Below are positions 25,701 through 34,655 of a DNA stretch of 45,041 nt, in pieces. Positions within the stretch are counted from its first letter, which is position 1. Every line of letters starts with the position of its first letter. The translations under genes were made by a program, and so were the position numbers. Under the pieces are notes generated by a model that saw only the letters and a program-made list of their open reading frames with translations, had not been told where the DNA came from and did not search any database. Origin of the DNA: Gemmatimonadales bacterium (GTDB taxonomy: Bacteria > Gemmatimonadota > Gemmatimonadetes > Gemmatimonadales > GWC2-71-9); NCBI GenBank assembly GCA_025927545.1, contig JAICLE010000020.1, positions 1 through 45,041 on the forward strand. Reading direction: 5' to 3'.

Positions 25701-25745
25701 TTGTCCTTCGGCCGGTCTTCGGGTATAGTTGTTCGGGCTCTATTC
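25701..25745 (+). promoter_or_regulatory. Predicted lexA promoter and candidate LexA box
   Basis: -35 TTGTCC (25701-25706), 17-base spacer, -10 TATAGT (25724-25729), start near 25736. Over the start point lies GTTC-N7-ATTC (25731-25734 and 25742-25745), one base from the GTTC-N7-GTTC direct-repeat LexA box known from Alphaproteobacteria. TTCGG also recurs at 25718, 25732 and 25743. Self-repression by LexA is the expected logic; the exact operator is a guess. Confidence 0.45.
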
Positions 25746-25772
25746 GGTCGCACCATGACGAGGAGGATGCTG

Positions 25773-26381
25773 ATGCCCCTGACCAAGCGCCAGAGCGAAA
25801 TACTCGCGTTCCTGCAGCACCACATACTGGAGCAGGGCTACGCGCCCAGCTTCGAGGAAATCGCCGAGCGGTTCGGCTTCCAGTCGCTTGCCACGGTCCA
25901 CGAGCATCTGACCAATCTCGAGCGGAAGGGCTACATCCGGCGCTCCTACAACGAGAGCCGCTCCATCGAGGTGCTGCCGCCCCGCGGCACCGGCGCCGCC
26001 AGCGAGATTCCCCTGCTGGGCAAGGTCGCGGCCGGCACACCCATCGAGTCGCTCATGCACCAGGAAAGCATCGCGGTTCCCGACCAGATGCTGCCGCGCC
26101 GAGGGCCCAACTACGCGCTCCGGGTGCAGGGCACATCCATGATCGACGAGCACATCATGGATGGCGATGTCGTCGTGGTGCACGGCAAGCAGAGCGCCGA
26201 GAACGGCGAGATGGTCATCGCGCTGGTGAACGGCAGCGAAGCCACGGTCAAGAAGTTCTATCGCGAGCCCGGGGGCTGGATCCGACTGCAGCCCGCCAAC
26301 GCCACCATGCAGCCCATGCGCTTTCAGGAGCGGGACGTACTCATACAGGGCGTGGTGGTCGGCGTCATCCGGAAGTACTGA
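25773..26381 (+). CDS. lexA: LexA SOS repressor
   Basis: SOS-response repressor and self-cleaving protease triggered by RecA filaments. The 202 residues have the winged-helix N-terminal domain (LTKRQSEILAFLQHHI, then PSFEEIAERFGFQSLATVHEHL), the cleavage site Ala87-Gly88 (KVAAGTP), Ser122 (QGTSMIDEHI) and Lys160 (EATVKKFY) of the catalytic dyad; E. coli uses Ser119 and Lys156. I chose ATG 25773 because a perfect AGGAGG (25761-25766) is 6 bases upstream; ATG 25755 would put that Shine-Dalgarno inside the gene. It lies on the opposite strand inside the trp cluster and its 3' end overlaps trpD by 17 bases. Confidence 0.97.
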   Translation: MPLTKRQSEILAFLQHHILEQGYAPSFEEIAERFGFQSLATVHEHLTNLERKGYIRRSYNESRSIEVLPPRGTGAASEIPLLGKVAAGTPIESLMHQESIAVPDQMLPRRGPNYALRVQGTSMIDEHIMDGDVVVVHGKQSAENGEMVIALVNGSEATVKKFYREPGGWIRLQPANATMQPMRFQERDVLIQGVVVGVIRKY

Positions 26382-27420
26382 GGCGTCGCGGATCGTTCTG
26401 AGCGGAGCGGAGCCGCGCCAGCACCGCCGCCCCCGCCCCGCTCTCCAGCGCCGCGCGCGCGCGCTCCACCGACTCGCCGAAGGTCCATTCGTTCCGGCTC
26501 ACGTACAGCGCGGCCGCCGCGTTGAGCAGCACGGCGCAGCGCTCCGCCACGTGCCCCTGCCCCTCGAGCAGCCGCTCCAGCCGCACGGCGTTTTCCGCCG
26601 GGCCACCGCCCGCCAGCGCGCCCAGGTCGTCGCACTCGAGCCCGTGATGGTCGGGGAGGATGGTCCATTCGCGCACCTCTCCATCCCGCACCTCCCACAC
26701 TCGCGTCGCGCCCGAGGGGCTCACCTCATCCATGCCGACGACCGCGTGCAGCACCAGCGCGTGCGCCGCGCCCAATCGCGCGAGGGCCTCGGCCACGAGC
26801 GGCGCGCGAGCCGCGCTCGAGACGCCGATGACCTGGCGTCGCACGCCGGCCGGATTGGCCAGGGGGCCCAGCAGGTTCATCATCGTGGCCACCCCGAGCT
26901 CCTTGCGCACTGGCCCGACGTGGCGCATCGCGGGGTGATAGGCCGGGGCGAACAGGAAGACCAGCCCCGTGCCCCCGAGCACCTCTCCAGCGCGCAAGGG
27001 CGGGAGTGCGATGTCGATCCCCAATGCCTCCAGCACATCCGCCGAGCCGGAGCGCGACGTGTAGCTCCGGTTTCCGTGCTTCGCTACCGGGACGCCCGCG
27101 CCGGCGACCAGAAATGCCGCGGCGGTCGAGATGTTGAGCGTGCCGATCGCGCCGCCGCCGGTTCCGCAGGTGTCCACCAGCGCCTCGGGGTCCGGGGTCT
27201 CGAGCCGAACCATGGCGCAGCGGAGCGCGTGCGCGGCCCCGGCCAGTTCGGCCGCGGTTTCGCCCTTGGCGCCGAGCCCCATGAGCAGCGCTGCCGTGAG
27301 GACCGGCGTGGACTCGCCCCGCATCACCACGCTGAAGGCCGCCACGGCTTCCTCGACGCTGAGCGATGCGCCGAGCGAGAGCTGTTGGATGGCGTGGCGG
27401 AGCGGAGCGTCCTGGGTCAC
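26365..27420 (-). CDS. trpD: Anthranilate phosphoribosyltransferase
   Basis: Transfers phosphoribosyl from PRPP to anthranilate. The 351-residue product has the glycine-rich PRPP loop DTCGTGGGAIGTLNIS (83-98), KHGNRSYTSRSGSADVLEALG (split over the anthranilate and metal region) and NLLGPLANPAG. Start GTG 27420 is the only good choice before the conserved N-terminal helix. It is stand-alone, not fused to trpG, and separated from trpC by lexA on the other strand. It has its own predicted promoter at 27468-27497. Confidence 0.96.
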   Translation of the reverse strand: MTQDAPLRHAIQQLSLGASLSVEEAVAAFSVVMRGESTPVLTAALLMGLGAKGETAAELAGAAHALRCAMVRLETPDPEALVDTCGTGGGAIGTLNISTAAAFLVAGAGVPVAKHGNRSYTSRSGSADVLEALGIDIALPPLRAGEVLGGTGLVFLFAPAYHPAMRHVGPVRKELGVATMMNLLGPLANPAGVRRQVIGVSSAARAPLVAEALARLGAAHALVLHAVVGMDEVSPSGATRVWEVRDGEVREWTILPDHHGLECDDLGALAGGGPAENAVRLERLLEGQGHVAERCAVLLNAAAALYVSRNEWTFGESVERARAALESGAGAAVLARLRSAQNDPRRLSTSG

Positions 27421-27467
27421 GGGCGGTCGCGGTCGGGCGTCGGCGGAGCGGTCGGGGAGCGTGGCAA

Positions 27468-27497
27468 AGAGTACCCGTGAAAGCGGTCTTTTGTCAA
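27468..27497 (-). promoter_or_regulatory. Predicted trpD promoter
   Basis: Minus strand: consensus -35 TTGACA (27497-27492), 18-base spacer, -10 TACTCT (27473-27468). Start near 27461, leader of about 40 bases to GTG 27420. The -35 lies inside the palindrome at 27491-27506. Confidence 0.55.
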
Positions 27498-27506
27498 TCG
27501 TGACAA
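27491..27506. promoter_or_regulatory. Palindrome TTGTCAATCGTGACAA between trpD and truA
   Basis: Perfect 6-bp arms with a 4-base spacer (TTGTCA, ATCG, TGACAA). It covers the trpD -35 and lies upstream of the truA promoter, where a dimeric repressor could control trpD. No known regulator can be named from the sequence. Confidence 0.5.
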
Positions 27507-27519
27507 GGATTTGCGCGGC

Positions 27520-27548
27520 TTGCCCGAGGGGTCGGCGTCCGCTAGATT
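27520..27548 (+). promoter_or_regulatory. Predicted truA promoter, start point at or next to the ATG
   Basis: -35 TTGCCC (27520-27525), 17-base spacer, -10 TAGATT (27543-27548), then 8 bases to the ATG at 27557. The transcript would be leaderless or nearly so. It would drive the whole truA to ppdK run. Confidence 0.5.
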
Positions 27549-27556
27549 CCGGGCCG

Positions 27557-28372
27557 ATGAGCCGGACATTTCTCGCCACGCTGCAGTTCGACGGGACCGG
27601 GTTTGTCGGGTGGCAGCGCCAACCCGCCGGCCGGACGGTGCAGGCCGAGTTCGAGCGCGTGCTCGAGCGCCTGTTGGGGCAGCACGCGCCGGCCGCCGCC
27701 GCGGGGCGGACGGACGCCGGGGTACACGCTGCCGGGCTCGCCGTCAGCTTTGCCGCCCCGGGTAGCTGGTCCCCGAACAGCCTCCGCCGCGCGCTCAACG
27801 CGCTCCTCCCCGAGGACTGCTGGGTCGAGCAGGTCCACGCCATGGAGCCCGGCTTCCATGCACGCCGGAGCGCCCTCACGCGCCGTTACCGCTACGACGT
27901 CGGCACCGACAAGGCATCGGCCTCCCCGTTCCGGCATCCGTTCGAATGGGCCCTGGCGCGGCCGCTGGACGTGAGCGCGCTGCGGGCGGCCGCCACACTC
28001 CTGCAGGGCGAGCATGACTTCCGGGCGTTCGCCGCCAAGGGACAGGAGAAGCCGCATTACCGCTCGCGGCTGAGCGTCTCCGAGTGGGAGGAGCGGGCGG
28101 GCGGCAGGGGCGTGAGTTTTCACGTCGAAGCCGATCGCTTCCTCCACCACATGGTCCGCCTGCTGGTGGGCACGATGGTGGACGTAGGGCTGGAGCGCCG
28201 TCCGCTCTCCGACATCGACGTGCTCCTGGGCCGGGCCGACAACCAGTCCACCAGCCCCCCCGCGCCGCCGCAGGGCCTCTACTTCATCCGTGCCTCCTAC
28301 CCCCCGGCGCTGTTCGCCACATCCGAGGCCCCATCCGCCGTCGAGCGCGGTGCGGTCCCGCACCATGCGTAA
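27557..28372 (+). CDS. truA: tRNA pseudouridine(38-40) synthase
   Basis: Makes pseudouridine at positions 38-40 of the tRNA anticodon stem. The 271 residues include LQFDGTGFVGWQRQP, catalytic Asp53 in AGRTDAGVHAAG, RYRYDV, FRAFAAKGQE and FLHHMVRLLVGTMVDVG, all TruA signatures. The start ATG 27557 is preceded by the TAGATTCC leaderless-type element rather than a Shine-Dalgarno. Its last 8 bases overlap the protease gene that follows. First gene of the long plus-strand run. Confidence 0.96.
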   Translation: MSRTFLATLQFDGTGFVGWQRQPAGRTVQAEFERVLERLLGQHAPAAAAGRTDAGVHAAGLAVSFAAPGSWSPNSLRRALNALLPEDCWVEQVHAMEPGFHARRSALTRRYRYDVGTDKASASPFRHPFEWALARPLDVSALRAAATLLQGEHDFRAFAAKGQEKPHYRSRLSVSEWEERAGGRGVSFHVEADRFLHHMVRLLVGTMVDVGLERRPLSDIDVLLGRADNQSTSPPAPPQGLYFIRASYPPALFATSEAPSAVERGAVPHHA

Positions 28373-29801
28373 CCGGGCACTCGTGCTGCTGCTGCTCGCG
28401 GTCGCCTGCCGCGAAGGCCGGACCCCGCCCGCCGCCTCGACCGCCGCCCGGCCACCTGTCGCGATCAGCACGGCCGCCGCCCAGGTGGCCACCCGCATTC
28501 CCGCCGCGGCACCCGCCCCGGACGCCACCACGTCGCGCCGCACGGCGCTGGTGGCCGCGGTGGAGCGTGCCTCGGGCGCGGTGGTCTCGATCAATGTGAC
28601 CTCCACCCAGGAGGCGGCGCCGCGCTCGCCGTGGGATTTTTTCTTCGTGCCCGAGGGCGCGCGCGTCGTGCAGGGCTACGGCACCGGGTTCGTCGTCCGG
28701 CCGAACGGCGTGATCGTCACCAACCAGCACGTCGTTGCCAACGCCCGGAAGGTCGTGGTCACGCTGCCGGATGGGACCGATCTGCCCGCCAAGGTGCTGG
28801 GAGAGGACCCACTCACCGATATCGCGGTGCTCAAGGTGACGCGGACCGGACTGCCGACCATCACGCCCGGCCGGAGCACCGACCTGATGATCGGCGAGTG
28901 GGTCGTCGCGATGGGCAATCCCTACGCCTACCTGCTGGGCAACGCCGAGCCGACCGTGACGGTGGGCGTGGTGAGCGCGACGTCCCGGAACATTCTCCCC
29001 ACGGGCGAGCAGCCGGGCCTCTACCTCGACATGATCCAGACCGATGCCGCCATCAACCCGGGGAACTCCGGCGGCCCGCTCACCAACGTTCTGGGCGAGG
29101 TCATCGGGGTCAACTCCTCCATCTTCACCAGCAGCGGCGGGTCCGTGGGCCTGGGCTTCGCCATCCCGATCGAGCGCGCGCTCCGCGTGGCCGACGAGAT
29201 CATCAAGAACGGCTCGGTGCGCCGCGCATGGGTGGGCCTCGACGTCGAGGGCGCCGCCGCCATGCGTGAATGGAAGAGCCAGGGGGGCGTGGCCGTCGCC
29301 TCGGTCGCGGCGGACGGGCCGGCGGCCCGCGCGGGCCTCAGGACCGGCGACGTGCTGATGGAGGCCAACGGTCGCCGGCTCCGGAACTATCTGGACTGGG
29401 AGGCGGTGAAGCTCGACCTCCATGTCGGTGATACCGTGGGGCTCAGCGTGCGGAGCAGCGGCGGCACCGTGCGGAGGCGGATCGTGACGGGCGACCTCCC
29501 CACCGTCACCGCGGCCAAGGTCACGGTGCTCCAGGATTTGCAGCTCATCAACGTCACGCCCCAGGTCCGCGCCGAGCGGGGCATCCGGAGCGAGCGTGGG
29601 GCGCTCATCTTTCGCATCTCGCCCCAGGTAAGTCGCGCCACCGGCCTCGAGGAAGGCGACGTTATCGTGGGCGTCAACCGCACCGCGGTGCGGGACGCCG
29701 AGCAGGTGGAGGATCTGCTCAACGTGCGCTCGGGCGAAGTCATCCGCGTGTACGTCGAGCGCCAGGGCCAGATCACCTTCACCGACCTCGTCTTCCGATG
29801 A
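28365..29801 (+). CDS. HtrA/DegP-like serine protease, probable lipoprotein
   Basis: Periplasmic trypsin-like protease for protein quality control. The 478-residue product starts with a basic-hydrophobic signal (MRNRALVLLLLAVAC) whose Cys16 could be lipidated, although the lipobox (LAVAC) has Ala where Leu is usual. An Ala/Pro-rich spacer follows to about 60. The protease domain (60-285) has the triad His122 (TNQHVVAN), Asp152 (DPLTDIAVLK) and Ser235 (GNSGGPL). Two PDZ domains follow, about 288-380 and 385-478. Start ATG 28365 overlaps truA by 8 bases; the stop overlaps purB as ATGA. DegP, DegQ and DegS cannot be told apart by name here. Confidence 0.9.
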   Translation: MRNRALVLLLLAVACREGRTPPAASTAARPPVAISTAAAQVATRIPAAAPAPDATTSRRTALVAAVERASGAVVSINVTSTQEAAPRSPWDFFFVPEGARVVQGYGTGFVVRPNGVIVTNQHVVANARKVVVTLPDGTDLPAKVLGEDPLTDIAVLKVTRTGLPTITPGRSTDLMIGEWVVAMGNPYAYLLGNAEPTVTVGVVSATSRNILPTGEQPGLYLDMIQTDAAINPGNSGGPLTNVLGEVIGVNSSIFTSSGGSVGLGFAIPIERALRVADEIIKNGSVRRAWVGLDVEGAAAMREWKSQGGVAVASVAADGPAARAGLRTGDVLMEANGRRLRNYLDWEAVKLDLHVGDTVGLSVRSSGGTVRRRIVTGDLPTVTAAKVTVLQDLQLINVTPQVRAERGIRSERGALIFRISPQVSRATGLEEGDVIVGVNRTAVRDAEQVEDLLNVRSGEVIRVYVERQGQITFTDLVFR

Positions 29802-31237
29802 CCGACGACCGCTGGCGTTCGCCGCTCGGCACCCGCTACGCCTCGCCGGCCATGCAGGTGCTCTGGGGCGAGCCGCACCGCATCGGCCTCTGGCGGCGGC
29901 TCTGGCTGGCCCTGGCGGAGGCGGAGCGCGAGCTGGGTCTCGACATCCCCGAGGACGCGCTGGCGCAGATGCGGGCGCACCTCGACGACGTGGATCTCGC
30001 GGCCGCCGACCGCTACGAGCGGCGCTTTCGCCACGACGTCATGGCCCACGTCCACGCCTTTGGCGACCAGGCGCCGGCCGCGCGCCCCTACCTGCACCTG
30101 GGCGCCACCAGCGCCTTCGTCACCGACAATGCCGACCTGATCGTCATGCGCGAGGGGCTCCGCCTCCTGCTCGGCCGGGTCATCGCCGTGCTGCAGGCGC
30201 TCGAGGGGTTCGCGCGCCGCACCGCCGATCTGCCCTGCCTCGCGTACACCCACTTCCAGCCCGCCCAGCTCACCACGGTGGGCAAGCGCGCCACGCTCTG
30301 GATGCAGGACTTCGCCCTGGATGTCGAGGAGCTCTCGCATCGGCTGGAGGCGCTCCGGTTCCGCGGCTGTCAGGGGACCACCGGCACGCAGGCGTCGTTC
30401 CTCGAGTTGTTCGGCGGTGACCACGCCCGGGTGCGCGAGCTCGAGCGCCGGGTCACGGCCAAGCTGGACTTCGACGCCCAGTTTGCCGTCACCGGCCAGA
30501 CCTACCCGCGGAAGATTGACAGCATGGTGCTCGACGCGCTCAGCGGGATTGCCCAGTCGGCGGCCAAGATGGCGGGCGATCTCCGCCTGCTGCAGCACGA
30601 GGGCGAGCTGCTCGAGCCGTTCGAGTCCGAGCAGATCGGCTCGAGCGCCATGGCCTACAAGCGGAACCCGATGCGCGCCGAGCGGATCGCGGGGCTCGCA
30701 CGGTTCGTGATTTCGCTCCAGGCCAACGGGGCGCACACCGCCGCGAGCCAGTGGCTCGAGCGCACGCTCGACGACAGCGCCAACCGCCGGCTGACGCTCC
30801 CCGAGGCGTTCCTCGGCACCGACGCCATCCTGGTGCTCGCGACCAACGTCGCGGCGGGGCTCGAGGTGCGGGAGGAGGTCGTCCGTCGGCACGTCGAGGC
30901 GCAGATGCCGTTCATGGCCACCGAACGGTGGCTGATGCTCGGCGTCGCGCGCGGCGGCGATCGGCAGGCCCTGCACGAGGTGATCCGCCGCCACAGTCTC
31001 GCAGTGGCCGACTCGGTGAGTCGCGGCGGGGTGAACGATCTGCTCGAACGACTGGCCGCGGACCCGGCGTTCCGGGACGTGCCCGCTGCGGCGCTGCGTG
31101 CCGAGCTCGAGCCCGCCGCGTACACCGGCCGCGCCGCGCTCCAGGTCGGCGAGTTCCTCGAGGAGTTTCTCCACCCGCTGCTCGAGCGCGCCCGCCCCCT
31201 CGCGGCGGATACCGGCGGCGCGGAGGTCCGGGTATGA
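29798..31237 (+). CDS. purB: Adenylosuccinate lyase (vertebrate-like type)
   Basis: Fumarase-superfamily enzyme acting twice in purine synthesis, releasing fumarate from SAICAR and from adenylosuccinate. In 479 residues it has catalytic His152 ([15 protein letters not shown]) and the serine loop [13 protein letters not shown] (280-292). Phrases such as [39 protein letters not shown] and [10 protein letters not shown] resemble the vertebrate enzyme as I recall it, more than the E. coli or Bacillus forms. Start ATG 29798 and stop 31237 overlap both neighbours as ATGA. Confidence 0.95.
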   Translation: MTDDRWRSPLGTRYASPAMQVLWGEPHRIGLWRRLWLALAEAERELGLDIPEDALAQMRAHLDDVDLAAADRYERRFRHDVMAHVHAFGDQAPAARPYLHLGATSAFVTDNADLIVMREGLRLLLGRVIAVLQALEGFARRTADLPCLAYTHFQPAQLTTVGKRATLWMQDFALDVEELSHRLEALRFRGCQGTTGTQASFLELFGGDHARVRELERRVTAKLDFDAQFAVTGQTYPRKIDSMVLDALSGIAQSAAKMAGDLRLLQHEGELLEPFESEQIGSSAMAYKRNPMRAERIAGLARFVISLQANGAHTAASQWLERTLDDSANRRLTLPEAFLGTDAILVLATNVAAGLEVREEVVRRHVEAQMPFMATERWLMLGVARGGDRQALHEVIRRHSLAVADSVSRGGVNDLLERLAADPAFRDVPAAALRAELEPAAYTGRAALQVGEFLEEFLHPLLERARPLAADTGGAEVRV

Positions 31238-32154
31238 GCACGGTCACCGAGAGCCGGCTCCCGCTCCCCCTGTTCCGCCGGGGCAAGGTGCGGGAGGTAT
31301 ACGAGGTGGATGCGAAGCACCTGCTCCTCGTGGCCAGCGATCGCGTCAGCGCGTTCGATGTCGTGATGCGCCAGCCGATCCCCCGAAAGGGTGCCGTGCT
31401 GACCCAGGTCAGCGCCTTCTGGTTCGAGCAGCTGGCGCCGGTGTTCCCCTCGCACTACGTCACCGCCCGGACGGAGGAGATCGTCGAGCGGATCCCTCGG
31501 CTGGCCGGCCGGGCCGACGAGATCGCCGGGCGGGCGATGCTGGTGCGCCGGACCGCCCCGGTGCCATTCGAGTGCGTCGTTCGCGGCTACCTGTCGGGAT
31601 CGGCCTGGGCCGAGTACCGGGCTCACGGCACCCTTGCCGGAGAGCCGCTGGCGGCCGGCCTGCTCGAGAGCGCCCGACTCGAGCCGCCCCTCTTCTCGCC
31701 CGCCACCAAGGCGGAGAGCGGCCACGACGAGAACGTCCCGCTGGCCCGCATGGCCGCGACGCTCGGGCCTGAGATCGCCGGCGCCTTGCGGGACGCGAGC
31801 TTCGCCGTGTACCGGGCGGGGCGGGATCACGCGGCGGCGCGCGGGATCATCGTCGCCGATACGAAGCTCGAGTTCGGCACCACGGCCGAGGGCACGCTGC
31901 TGCTCATCGACGAGCTGCTCACGCCCGACAGCTCGCGATTCTGGCCGGCGGACCGCTACGCGCCTGGCCGGAGCCAGCCGAGCTTCGACAAGCAGCCGCT
32001 CCGCGACTATCTCGCCGGGCTCAGGTCCGCCGGCGCCTGGAACGGCGAGGCACCGCCCCCGCCGCTTCCCGCGGAGGTGGTCGACGCCACCAGCCGGCGC
32101 TACCTCGAAGCCTTCCGGCTGCTCACCGGCGCGGAGCTCGGGGGGCCGGCGTGA
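31234..32154 (+). CDS. purC: SAICAR synthetase
   Basis: Adds aspartate to CAIR using ATP, one step before PurB. The 306-residue product is the longer, yeast Ade1-like form rather than the roughly 240-residue E. coli form: [10 protein letters not shown] (N-terminal ATP loop), [46 protein letters not shown] and [12 protein letters not shown]. Start ATG 31234 overlaps the purB stop. Its stop overlaps the psd start as GTGA. Confidence 0.96.
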   Translation: MSTVTESRLPLPLFRRGKVREVYEVDAKHLLLVASDRVSAFDVVMRQPIPRKGAVLTQVSAFWFEQLAPVFPSHYVTARTEEIVERIPRLAGRADEIAGRAMLVRRTAPVPFECVVRGYLSGSAWAEYRAHGTLAGEPLAAGLLESARLEPPLFSPATKAESGHDENVPLARMAATLGPEIAGALRDASFAVYRAGRDHAAARGIIVADTKLEFGTTAEGTLLLIDELLTPDSSRFWPADRYAPGRSQPSFDKQPLRDYLAGLRSAGAWNGEAPPPPLPAEVVDATSRRYLEAFRLLTGAELGGPA

Positions 32155-32801
32155 TCCGCACCGCGCCGGAGGGGCGCTGGTTCATCGCCGGGGCGTGGAT
32201 GGTGGAGCTGGTGCTCATCCTCGCCGCGGTGCGCACGGGCGCCGGGGGGTGGATCGCGGCGTCGGTGCTCTGGTTCGCGCTGGCGGCCTGGGTCCTCGCA
32301 TTCTTCCGCGACCCCGAGCGCGTCTGGACCCGGGGCGACCGCCTGATCGTGGCACCCGCCGACGGAAAGGTCGTCAGCGTGATCGAGGTGGAGGAGCCCG
32401 CGTTCCTGGGGACGCGGGCGCGGCGGGTCTCGATCTTCATGAACGTGTTCGACTGTCACGTGAACCGCTATCCCACGGATGGTACGGTGGCTTACCGGCA
32501 CTACAATCCGGGCGCGTTCGGGCACGCCGCGGCCGAGAAGTCGAGCCTCTCCAACGAGCAGGCCTCGGTCGGACTCACCACGGCGCGGGGGAAGGTGCTG
32601 GTTCGCCAGATCGCCGGACTGGTGGCGCGGCGGATCGTGACCGATGACGAGGTGGGCACGGCTGTGCACCAGGGCGAGCGGATGGGCATGATCCGCTTCG
32701 GCTCGCGGGTGGACCTTTTCCTGCCGCTGGATACCCGCGTGCTGGTGCACGTCGGGGATACCACGCGGGTCGGGGTGACGGTGGTGGCCGAATGGAGCTG
32801 A
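32151..32801 (+). CDS. psd: Phosphatidylserine decarboxylase (short, membrane-anchored type)
   Basis: Pyruvoyl enzyme converting phosphatidylserine to phosphatidylethanolamine. The 216-residue precursor has one or two N-terminal membrane helices (12-52), [30 protein letters not shown] and the self-cleavage site Gly184-Ser185 in [11 protein letters not shown], where Ser185 becomes the pyruvoyl group. This is the compact FGS type, not the larger LGST type of E. coli. The start GTG 32151 overlaps purC and the end overlaps pssA by 10 bases. Confidence 0.95.
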   Translation: MIRTAPEGRWFIAGAWMVELVLILAAVRTGAGGWIAASVLWFALAAWVLAFFRDPERVWTRGDRLIVAPADGKVVSVIEVEEPAFLGTRARRVSIFMNVFDCHVNRYPTDGTVAYRHYNPGAFGHAAAEKSSLSNEQASVGLTTARGKVLVRQIAGLVARRIVTDDEVGTAVHQGERMGMIRFGSRVDLFLPLDTRVLVHVGDTTRVGVTVVAEWS

Positions 32802-33688
32802 TTCCGCGCCGCAGCGGCGGCGCCCGGCGTCCGTCGATGCGCCAGGTCGTGGTGGTGATGCCAAGCGCGTTCACGCTGGGCAACCTGTTCTTCGGGTTCT
32901 GGTCGATCGTCTCCGCCTTCAACGGGAACTATCGCTGGGCAGGATGGTTCATCGTCTTCTCCGGAATCCTCGACATGCTGGATGGCCGGGTGGCCCGGCT
33001 CTCCAACACGGGGAGCCGGTTCGGGGCGGAGCTCGACTCGCTGGTGGACGTGATCTCGTTCGGCGTCGCGCCCGCGTTGCTGATCTACTTCCTCGACTTC
33101 GCGAGCGCCGGACGGTTCGCCTGGATTCTCTCCTACATCTATGTCACCGGCGTCGCGCTCCGGCTGGCGCGGTTCAACGTGCTCTCGGCGGGAAAGCCTT
33201 CGACCGGCTGGTTCACCGGACTTCCGTCGCCGTCGGCGGGCATGACGCTGGCGGTCTACTATCCGTTCAGCCAGACGGACTGGTACCGGGCGTCGGTCGC
33301 CTATCTCGATCTGCAGCACCAGGGGCTCGTGGTGCTGATTCTGCTGCTCGCGCTCTTGATGGTGAGCAACGTCAAGTACCCGAAGTTCCCGCCGATCGGC
33401 CTCCGGAGCGCGCGCGGGCTCTTCGGGCTGGCGGTGCATCTGGGCATCCTGCTCGGCGCGCTGCTCGCACCCGAGTATTTTCTCTTTCCACTGGGCCTCT
33501 TCTACGTGGTGTTCGGCCTGGCCCGCGCCACGGTCCTGGGGCTGATGGAACGGCAGGAAACGGCGATGGGGGTGGACGAGCGGCTGGCCGACGGCAGCGA
33601 GCTCGCCGACGCGCCGCCTCCCGAGCCCACGGGCATCGAGCGCCGGGCCGGCTGGGGCGACCGGCGCCAGACATCGGAGGACCAATGA
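32792..33688 (+). CDS. pssA: CDP-diacylglycerol-serine O-phosphatidyltransferase
   Basis: Makes phosphatidylserine from CDP-diacylglycerol and serine in the inner membrane, feeding Psd. The 298-residue protein has the CDP-alcohol phosphotransferase motif [18 protein letters not shown] followed by [12 protein letters not shown] (about 61-92), with at least six hydrophobic helices. The C-terminal 45 residues are polar and charged. Class II PssA of the Bacillus type is the best fit. Start ATG 32792; the stop overlaps purS as ATGA. Confidence 0.95.
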   Translation: MELIPRRSGGARRPSMRQVVVVMPSAFTLGNLFFGFWSIVSAFNGNYRWAGWFIVFSGILDMLDGRVARLSNTGSRFGAELDSLVDVISFGVAPALLIYFLDFASAGRFAWILSYIYVTGVALRLARFNVLSAGKPSTGWFTGLPSPSAGMTLAVYYPFSQTDWYRASVAYLDLQHQGLVVLILLLALLMVSNVKYPKFPPIGLRSARGLFGLAVHLGILLGALLAPEYFLFPLGLFYVVFGLARATVLGLMERQETAMGVDERLADGSELADAPPPEPTGIERRAGWGDRRQTSEDQ

Positions 33689-33936
33689 GCTTTCGAGTGC
33701 ACGTACGGGTGATGCCGCGAGAGGGGCTGCTGGATCCGCAGGGCCAGGCGGTCGAGCACGCCCTGGGCGCGCTCGGGTTCGCCGACGCCGCGGAGGTCCG
33801 CGTCGGCCGGGCGATCGAGCTGGAGGTGGCGGCGCCGACCCGTCCCGAGGCCGAAGCGCGGGTCCGCGAGATGTGCGACAAGCTCCTCGCCAATCCTGTC
33901 ACCGAGGATTACCTGCTGGAGCTGGAGGAAGCCTGA
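33685..33936 (+). CDS. purS: FGAM synthase subunit PurS
   Basis: Small structural subunit (83 residues) that bridges PurQ and PurL in the three-part phosphoribosylformylglycinamidine synthase. It shows [21 protein letters not shown] at the start (broken here at 3-23), then [11 protein letters not shown] and [14 protein letters not shown]. Start ATG 33685 has GGAGG 4 bases upstream. Its stop shares one base with the purQ start (TGATG). Confidence 0.95.
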   Translation: MSFRVHVRVMPREGLLDPQGQAVEHALGALGFADAAEVRVGRAIELEVAAPTRPEAEARVREMCDKLLANPVTEDYLLELEEA

Positions 33937-34655
33937 TGCTCAACGTCGCTGTAGTCCGGTTCCCCGGCAGCAACTGCGACTTCGATGCGCTCCGGGCGGC
34001 CGAGCTCGTCGGCACGAACGCGTACTTCGCCTGGCACCGCGACGCGAGCCTCCGGGGCGCGGACATCGTGCTGCTCCCCGGCGGCTTCAGCTACGGCGAC
34101 TATCTGCGGTCGGGCGCCATCGCGCGGTTCAGTCCGGTCATGCAGGCGGTCCAGCGCCACGCCGCCGAGGGCGGGCCCGTGCTGGGCATCTGCAACGGGT
34201 TCCAGATCCTCTGCGAGGCGCATCTGCTGCCCGGCGCGCTGCTGCGCAATGCCGGCCTGAGCTTCGTTTCCAAGCCGGTGGACGTGGTCGTGGAGCGGAC
34301 GGACACCGTCTTCACGTCGGCCTATGCGCCGGGAAGCCGGCTGCGGCTGCCCGTGGCCCACGGCGACGGCCGGTTCGTCGCGGCGGCCGACACGCTCCGG
34401 ATGCTCGAAGCGGAGGGTCGGGTGGTGCTGCGCTACGTCGCGGCCACGGAATCGTCGCCCTTCCAGCCCAACCCGAACGGCTCCGCCAACCACATCGCGG
34501 GCATCTGCAACGCCGCCGGCACGGTGGTCGGCATCATGCCCCACCCCGAGCGGATCGCCGAAGGGGTGCTGGGGCCGCCCGACGGGCTCGGGTTCTTCCG
34601 CTCGCTCGCGGCCTGGCGGCCGCGCGCCTCCACGCTCAACGTGCCCAGCCGATGA
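33936..34655 (+). CDS. purQ: FGAM synthase glutaminase subunit PurQ
   Basis: Class I glutamine amidotransferase (239 residues) delivering ammonia to PurL. It has VVRFPGSNCDFDALRA, LPGGFSYGDYLRSGAIA, the nucleophile cysteine in GICNGFQIL (about residue 89) and the His-Glu pair in MPHPERIAEG. Start ATG 33936 with GGAGG upstream. The end overlaps the zinc-ribbon gene as ATGA. Confidence 0.96.
   Translation: MLNVAVVRFPGSNCDFDALRAAELVGTNAYFAWHRDASLRGADIVLLPGGFSYGDYLRSGAIARFSPVMQAVQRHAAEGGPVLGICNGFQILCEAHLLPGALLRNAGLSFVSKPVDVVVERTDTVFTSAYAPGSRLRLPVAHGDGRFVAAADTLRMLEAEGRVVLRYVAATESSPFQPNPNGSANHIAGICNAAGTVVGIMPHPERIAEGVLGPPDGLGFFRSLAAWRPRASTLNVPSR

Noticed and set aside
25755..25772. ATG 25755 or 25767 as the lexA start
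   Set aside because: The perfect AGGAGG at 25761-25766 is correctly spaced only for ATG 25773.
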